NCBI GenBank assembly: GCA_964540815.1
Contig: CAZIOH010000155.1
Span: 1-7,774 of the forward strand
Length of the DNA stretch: 7,774 bases
DNA from: CAZIOH01 sp964540815
GTDB lineage: Bacteria > Myxococcota_A > Polyangia > Fen-1088
Reading direction: 5' to 3'
Under the pieces are notes generated by a model. It worked only from the letters and a program-made list of their open reading frames with translations. It ran no database searches and had not been told where the DNA came from. The position numbers and the translations under genes were made by a program. This document shows positions 5,117 to 7,774 of this stretch, piece by piece; positions within the stretch are counted from its first letter, which is position 1; each line of letters starts with the position of its first letter.

Positions 5117-6093
5117 TGCGCCGCAGACCGCGCCGGGTCATCGTCGTCGCTTTCGAGGATGTCCAGACCCTCGATGTGACGGGCCCCGGCGAGGTATTCG
5201 CCGCGGCCTCGCGGGCGCTTGGTCGCGCCGCCTATCGGGTCGAGCTAGCGTCGTCGGGCGGGGGCCTGCGTAGCACCAGCTCCGCTATGCATATCGCCAC
5301 CAAGGACTTGCGCGGCATCCGCCCGCACGCCGACGACATCGTCATCGTCGCCGGCGGCGAGGAGACGGCCATACGGGCTGCCATCGCCGACCGGTTGCTC
5401 CTGAAGTGGCTGACCGGTGCCGCCCGGATCGTCCGGCGAATGGCCTCGGTCTGCTCGGGGGCGTTCATCCTGGCAGCGGCCGGGCTCCTCGACGGCAGAC
5501 GGGCGGCGACACACTGGTCGGGATGTGACCGACTGGCCCAGCTCTTCCCGCGGGTGATCGTCGATCGCAACGCCATCTACGTCGTCGATGGGAAGCTGTG
5601 GACCTCCGCGGGCGTCACGACGGGCATCGACATGGCCCTTGCCATGGTCGAGCAGGATCTTGGACGCGGCCTCGCCGACGCGGTGGCGGCGCGTCTGGTT
5701 CTCCACGCGCGCCGGCTCGGCTTTCAGTCGCAGTTCAGCGACGCACTGGTGGCCCAGCTCGCGATGTCGGACCCCCTCGGCCCAGCCATCGCATGGGCTC
5801 GGGCCCACCTGCGGGAGGTCGACGTCGAGGAACTGGCCCGTCGGGCAGCGCTCTCGGTGCGCACGCTCCACCGGCGCTGCATCGATCGAATGGGAACGAC
5901 CCCGGCAAAGCTGGTTGAAAAGCTGCGGGTCGAGCAAGCGCGCACGTTGCTCACGACCACCAACTTGCCCGCCAAGACACTGGCGGACCAATGCGGCTTC
6001 GGCAGCGCCGCCCGCATGAAACGCGCCTTCGAGCGCGAGCTCGGGATGGGCGCCCGCGAATTCCGGATGCTGCGCGGGCAAGGGGAAAGGTGA
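5116..6093 (+). CDS. GlxA-family transcriptional regulator (DJ-1/PfpI domain + AraC HTH), 325 aa
   Basis: A DNA-binding regulator in two parts. Residues 8-195 form a DJ-1/PfpI domain: VIVVAFEDVQTLDVTGPGEVF (8-28), ADDIVIVAGGEE (72-83), the nucleophile-elbow region MASVCSGAFILAAAGLL (109-125, with C113 retained), ATHW and TSAGVTTGIDMALA. Residues about 222-320 form the AraC/XylS domain with two helix-turn-helix units (DVEELARRAALSVRTLHRRC, 236-255; AKTLADQCGFGSAARMKRAF, 286-305). This matches the GlxA family in order and length (about 320 aa). ATG 5116 is used because the DJ-1 strand begins six residues later; the frame is open further upstream but would run through the divergent promoter region. 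The neighbouring enzyme has the same DJ-1 fold, so an isonitrile- or formamide-related ligand for the sensor domain is a reasonable but untested inference. The protein appears complete. Confidence 0.9.
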   Translation: MRRRPRRVIVVAFEDVQTLDVTGPGEVFAAASRALGRAAYRVELASSGGGLRSTSSAMHIATKDLRGIRPHADDIVIVAGGEETAIRAAIADRLLLKWLTGAARIVRRMASVCSGAFILAAAGLLDGRRAATHWSGCDRLAQLFPRVIVDRNAIYVVDGKLWTSAGVTTGIDMALAMVEQDLGRGLADAVAARLVLHARRLGFQSQFSDALVAQLAMSDPLGPAIAWARAHLREVDVEELARRAALSVRTLHRRCIDRMGTTPAKLVEKLRVEQARTLLTTTNLPAKTLADQCGFGSAARMKRAFERELGMGAREFRMLRGQGER

Positions 6094-6238
6094 CTTCAAC
6101 CCCAGGGGGGCGCTCCGGTGAAGGCAGTGTAGCCGGCGGATTCGCCGAATCGACGGCGGCGGCGCTTCTCGGGACCGACCTCCCAGCGGTTCCCGCTCGC
6201 CGAGGACCCGGTCGGCGCTCGGAGGTCGCCGGGGATGG

Positions 6239-6244
6239 TAATCT
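6239..6244 (+). promoter_or_regulatory. Possible -10 box (TAATCT) of the DUF1801 fragment
   Basis: TAATCT ends 7 nt before ATG 6252, the same TANNNT-to-start arrangement seen before three other genes here. The downstream gene is broken, so the promoter, if active, would transcribe a relic. Confidence 0.35.
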
Positions 6245-6251
6245 TGGGCGG

Positions 6252-6368
6252 ATGGCAAGCAAGCCGACCAGCATCGATGCGTATCTCGCCACGGTCAGCG
6301 GAGAGAAGCGTGCCGCGCTCGAGAAGCTCCGAAGGACGATCCGAGCCATCGTCCCCGTCGAAGGCTGA
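6252..6368 (+). pseudogene. DUF1801-family protein, N-terminal fragment (38 aa)
   Basis: The peptide from ATG 6252 (MASKPTSIDAYLATVSGEKR, then AALEKLRRTIRAIVPVEG) matches the first 35-40 residues of DUF1801 proteins: 'SIDxYLAxLxxEKRAALExLRxTIRAxxP'. These are small cytosolic proteins related to YdhG and the frataxin-like iron chaperone group. DUF1801 proteins are normally about 110-140 aa and continue with a conserved E-x-I-S-Y-x-M-P-A-F segment. Here a TGA (6366-6368) ends the frame, and none of the three frames downstream resumes the family sequence. The rest therefore appears deleted rather than shifted, and the next recognisable sequence belongs to another family (TfoX-like). The promoter-like box and start codon are intact, which suggests the loss is fairly recent. 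Confidence 0.7.
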
Positions 6369-6421
6369 CGCCCGACCCCCGACTGGCCCGCCAACCGAAT
6401 CCGCGGGCCGTCGACCTCCCA

Positions 6422-6537
6422 CTGCCCGAGCGCGTTCGCAAGCTCCTCGCGGGCCGGCGCGGCGTGGCGTGGTCGAGAAGAAGATGATGAGCCACCTCGC
6501 GTTCACGGTGAACGGCGCGATGTGCTGCTCCTTCGGT
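6422..6537 (+). pseudogene. TfoX/Sxy-like protein fragment, N-terminal part, frameshifted
   Basis: Two adjacent frames together give the start of a TfoX N-terminal-domain protein (PF04993). LPERVRKLLAGRRG is read in one frame (6422-6463). GVVEKKMMSHLAFTVNGAMCC is split from it by a frame change and read from 6466 to 6528. The family pattern is 'ERVRxxLAGxxGVxEKxMFGGLAFxVNGxMxC'. The break lies at the imperfect tandem 5-mers GGCGC-GGCGT-GGCGT (6456-6470); removing one 5-mer restores a continuous frame reading GRRGVVEKK. No start codon is present in the expected place, because the upstream sequence is the junction with the DUF1801 fragment. Similarity on the + strand stops soon after the CC pair at 6523-6528. 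The next part of the domain is found on the opposite strand immediately to the right. Functions in this broad family vary; nothing functional is expected from this relic. Confidence 0.65.
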
Positions 6538-6612
6538 GCGGCCGCGCATGACCATCGGATCGACGTGCGGCTTGGCCAACACCTTCTCCCGGTCCTCGGC
6601 GCCGACGTGGTC
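6538..6612 (-). pseudogene. TfoX/Sxy-like protein fragment, central part, inverted
   Basis: On the - strand, reading from 6612 down to 6538, the codons give DHVGAEDREKVLAKPHV followed by DPMVMRGR. This closely follows the centre of TfoX N-terminal-domain proteins ('...RVGPEDYExxLAKPHVRPMDFTGR'). In an intact gene this segment would come shortly after the 'VNGxMCC' block, which here lies on the + strand and ends at 6528. The two pieces are thus neighbouring parts of one domain in opposite orientation. TGACC (6549-6553) and GGTCA (6609-6613) are the only short inverted repeats I see near the edges. The C-terminal third of the family was not found on either side. An assembly error at this point would give the same picture. 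Confidence 0.5.
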
Positions 6613-6759
6613 ACGGCGACGGCGTGGTTTGGGGCGGCCCGGCTCCTTACTCTGAAGGATGGCCATCACCCTGCCGTGGGCGGCTAACGGCTCAACCTGA
6701 CGTTTCGGAAAGCGGCTGACCGGCGCCCCGGCCGCGCCGCGATGGCCCTCGCGTCCCGT

Positions 6760-7306
6760 TCAGAACGAGGAGCCGACTCCCAGGCGGGCGAACAGGATCC
6801 GATCCCCGCGCGCGAGATAGCGATCGCAGGTTTCGATGCCACACATCGGCCCGCCCTGAGCGCGCAGCGCCCAGGCGGCGCCCGCACGGAACAACAGCAC
6901 GACTCGACCATCGGAGTGCAGGATCGCGGAGACGTCGGCGTCGGCGTAGACGGCCGGCGGTCCGGCCCGGGTGCCGGACGCGACCAGGGGTCCCGCCCCG
7001 AGCGAGACCGTCAGCCTGGAGACCTCGGCGGCGAGCCGCGCCGACAAAGAGCCCATCCAGCCTATGACGAAGTTGAGAACGAATTGTCCATCGAGATGGA
7101 GATGTGGCAGGACGCGCCCGTCGAGCACGACGCCGGCGTATTCCGGCGGGGACCAGACGCCGCCATCCGGTCCCGCGTAGGTCAAGTGATGGGGGAATCG
7201 ATCAGGCCGAGCTCGAAGGCGACCACATAGGGACGAGGCTCTGGCTCGGCGGCGCGCGCCGCAGGCGGGGGAGGACGGCCACGAGCGCCAGGAGGGTGAC
7301 GAGCAT
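6760..7306 (-). pseudogene. Secreted or outer-membrane beta-rich protein, broken by two one-base frameshifts (about 180 aa if restored)
   Basis: ATG 7306 opens a hydrophobic signal peptide (MLVTLLALVAVL) in a frame with an upstream stop five codons before. At the C5 run (G5 on + at 7267-7271) the sense moves to the next frame, which continues PPPAARAAEPEPRPYVVAF up to ELGLID. At a second C5 run (G5 at 7191-7195) it moves again, to the frame reading HHLTYAGPDGG and onward to the stop at 6760. One extra C at each run rejoins everything, with plausible signal-peptidase cleavage after ARA. The mature part has alternating strands (AGVVLDGRVLPHLHLDGQFV, ADVSAILHSDGRVVLLFRAG) and ends RILFARLGVGSSF. 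A terminal Phe after an alternating strand is typical of outer-membrane beta-barrels. A Cys pair sits near the end (CGIETC). I do not recognise a named family. Real decay and homopolymer sequencing error are both possible. Confidence 0.6.
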
Positions 7307-7309
7307 GAG

Positions 7310-7327
7310 CTGGGAATTTTAACCCAG
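7310..7327. promoter_or_regulatory. CTGGG-N8-CCCAG inverted repeat around an A/T island, with possible -10 box TAAAAT
   Basis: The 5-bp arms CTGGG (7310-7314) and CCCAG (7323-7327) flank AATTTTAA, the most A/T-rich spot in this part of the window. On the - strand it contains TAAAAT (7321-7316), five of six matches to the -10 consensus, ending 9 nt before ATG 7306 of the secreted-protein gene. No ribosome binding site is seen. The arms could form an operator overlapping the promoter. Confidence 0.4.
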
Positions 7328-7365
7328 GCCTTCCCCTCCACGGGCCCAGAACGCCTCGAGCGGCT

Positions 7366-7629
7366 GTGGACCTCCACTGGCCCCACGCCCGAGGCCATCG
7401 CCTCTTCGAGGCCGGCGGCGGGCCCCTCTCGAGTGGTGAGCAGGTCGTCCTCGTCGCCGCTTGGGCCTTCTGGAACGGCGACCGCAAAGCCACCCTCGCC
7501 GACGTCATTTTTCGACTCGACCCGTCCAACCTCCCCAGGGTCGCTAGCCTCATGCTCGCCCTCGGTCAGGGCGGTACCGCCATCAAGCGGTGGATCGCCA
7601 CCTGCCAGGACCGCCGCCACCTTCCGTAG
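7366..7629 (+). CDS. Small uncharacterised protein, 87 aa
   Basis: From GTG 7366 the frame reads a protein-like sequence with HRLFEAGGGPLSSGEQVVL, AAWAFWNGDRKATLADVIFRL and DPSNLPRVASLMLALGQGG, ending KRWIATCQDRRHLP. It looks like a helical globular domain: a GEQVVLVAAWAFWNG helix and turn, a 'kATLADVIFRLDPSNL' helix pair, and a final amphipathic helix. I have a weak impression of similar short proteins in high-GC diderms but cannot name a family. The start is uncertain: the frame is open from 7309, GTG 7366 is the first usual start, and it has no good ribosome binding site. It diverges from the broken secreted-protein gene and ends about 65 bp before the hairpins at 7694-7740. It may be the surviving part of a longer protein, given the decay next door. 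Confidence 0.45.
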   Translation: MDLHWPHARGHRLFEAGGGPLSSGEQVVLVAAWAFWNGDRKATLADVIFRLDPSNLPRVASLMLALGQGGTAIKRWIATCQDRRHLP

Positions 7630-7693
7630 CCCGGGCGGCGTCACCACTGCGGTCGCGGGTGCCATCGCCACCGGAACCCATTCTGGGGGGTGC

Positions 7694-7740
7694 AGGGGGC
7701 GAAGCCCCCTTGCCTTTGCGGGTGGGGTGGGTCCACCCGC
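7694..7740. repeat. Pair of GC-rich hairpins at the right end (terminator- or REP-like)
   Basis: The first hairpin has arms AGGGGGC (7694-7700) and GCCCCCT (7704-7710) around a GAA loop. The second has arms GCGGGTGG (7718-7725) and CCACCCGC (7733-7740) around 7 nt. Between them lies TTGCCTTT. Hairpins of the form AGGGGGC-GAA-GCCCCCT recur as dispersed intergenic elements in many high-GC genomes and may end transcription from the upstream small gene. The right border is open because the window stops soon after. Confidence 0.6.
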
Positions 7741-7774
7741 CCCAATCCCGGCATCGCCGGCCGCGCGACACGGA

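Noticed and set aside
4277..5179. 300-aa open frame on the + strand
   Set aside because: It is antisense to the isonitrile hydratase gene and runs through the divergent promoter region; no domain is recognisable.
6139..6151. GATTCG-C-CGAATC palindrome after the regulator gene as a terminator
   Set aside because: The 6-bp arms have a one-base centre, too little for an RNA hairpin loop, and no T-tract follows.
5245..6258. 337-aa open frame on the - strand
   Set aside because: It is antisense to the GlxA-type regulator, with no family match and a shadow-like His/Arg/Pro-rich composition.
7307..7671. Upstream extension of the - strand frame containing the secreted-protein C-terminus, giving a 303-aa protein
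   Set aside because: The first half reads low-complexity sequence without a domain. The two G5 frameshifts give a better protein with a signal peptide starting at ATG 7306.
1..7774. tRNA genes, rRNA, CRISPR arrays, insertion-sequence ends
   Set aside because: No T-loop plus acceptor pairing, no regularly spaced repeats, no transposase and no matching terminal repeats with a target duplication were found by eye.

Overview
This is a high-GC bacterial window (roughly two-thirds G+C by eye) with the look of an accessory region: two toxin-antitoxin (TA) modules, one large conflict-system protein, a small detoxification/regulator pair, and a decaying stretch of gene fragments. No rRNA, tRNA, CRISPR array, transposase or integrase was found. 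The source organism cannot be named. A predicted secreted protein ending in a beta-strand-like segment with a terminal Phe hints at a diderm (myxobacteria-like lineages would fit). Several starts carry a TANNNT box 6-9 nt upstream, a leaderless-mRNA signature best known from Actinobacteria and Deinococcus, so the phylum stays open.

Left part (1-3354). A leader rich in inverted and direct repeats, including a 24-bp perfect palindrome, precedes a tightly packed set of three overlapping reading frames on the + strand. These are a UPF0175 antitoxin, a DUF3368 (PIN-type) toxin that has lost its middle in frame, and an 890-aa archaeo-eukaryotic primase (AEP) plus superfamily-2 helicase of the TOTE conflict-system type. 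The toxin remnant cannot be an active PIN nuclease, but the overlaps are intact, so the antitoxin promoter probably drives the primase-helicase.

Middle (3355-5038, mostly - strand). After about 280 bp without a recognisable gene comes a complete type II TA pair (PF09720-type antitoxin and RelE/ParE toxin, overlapping by 11 nt). It is followed by a DJ-1/PfpI enzyme closely resembling isonitrile hydratase. Divergent from that enzyme is a GlxA-type regulator (DJ-1 domain plus AraC HTH, 5116-6093). The two share a 77-bp intergenic region with TGGCA-type inverted repeats, one of which overlaps the regulator's start codon.

Right part (6094-7774) is decaying DNA. It holds a DUF1801 N-terminus cut off after 38 residues, then a TfoX/Sxy-like gene that carries a 5-bp slippage frameshift and whose central segment lies on the opposite strand. 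Next is a secreted or outer-membrane protein gene broken by two one-base contractions, both at runs of five Gs. A small unrecognised ORF and a double GC-rich hairpin close the window. The most unusual items are the deleted toxin wired to the primase-helicase, a 22-residue insertion next to the primase active site, the inverted TfoX fragment, and the repeated TANNNT-ATG arrangement.
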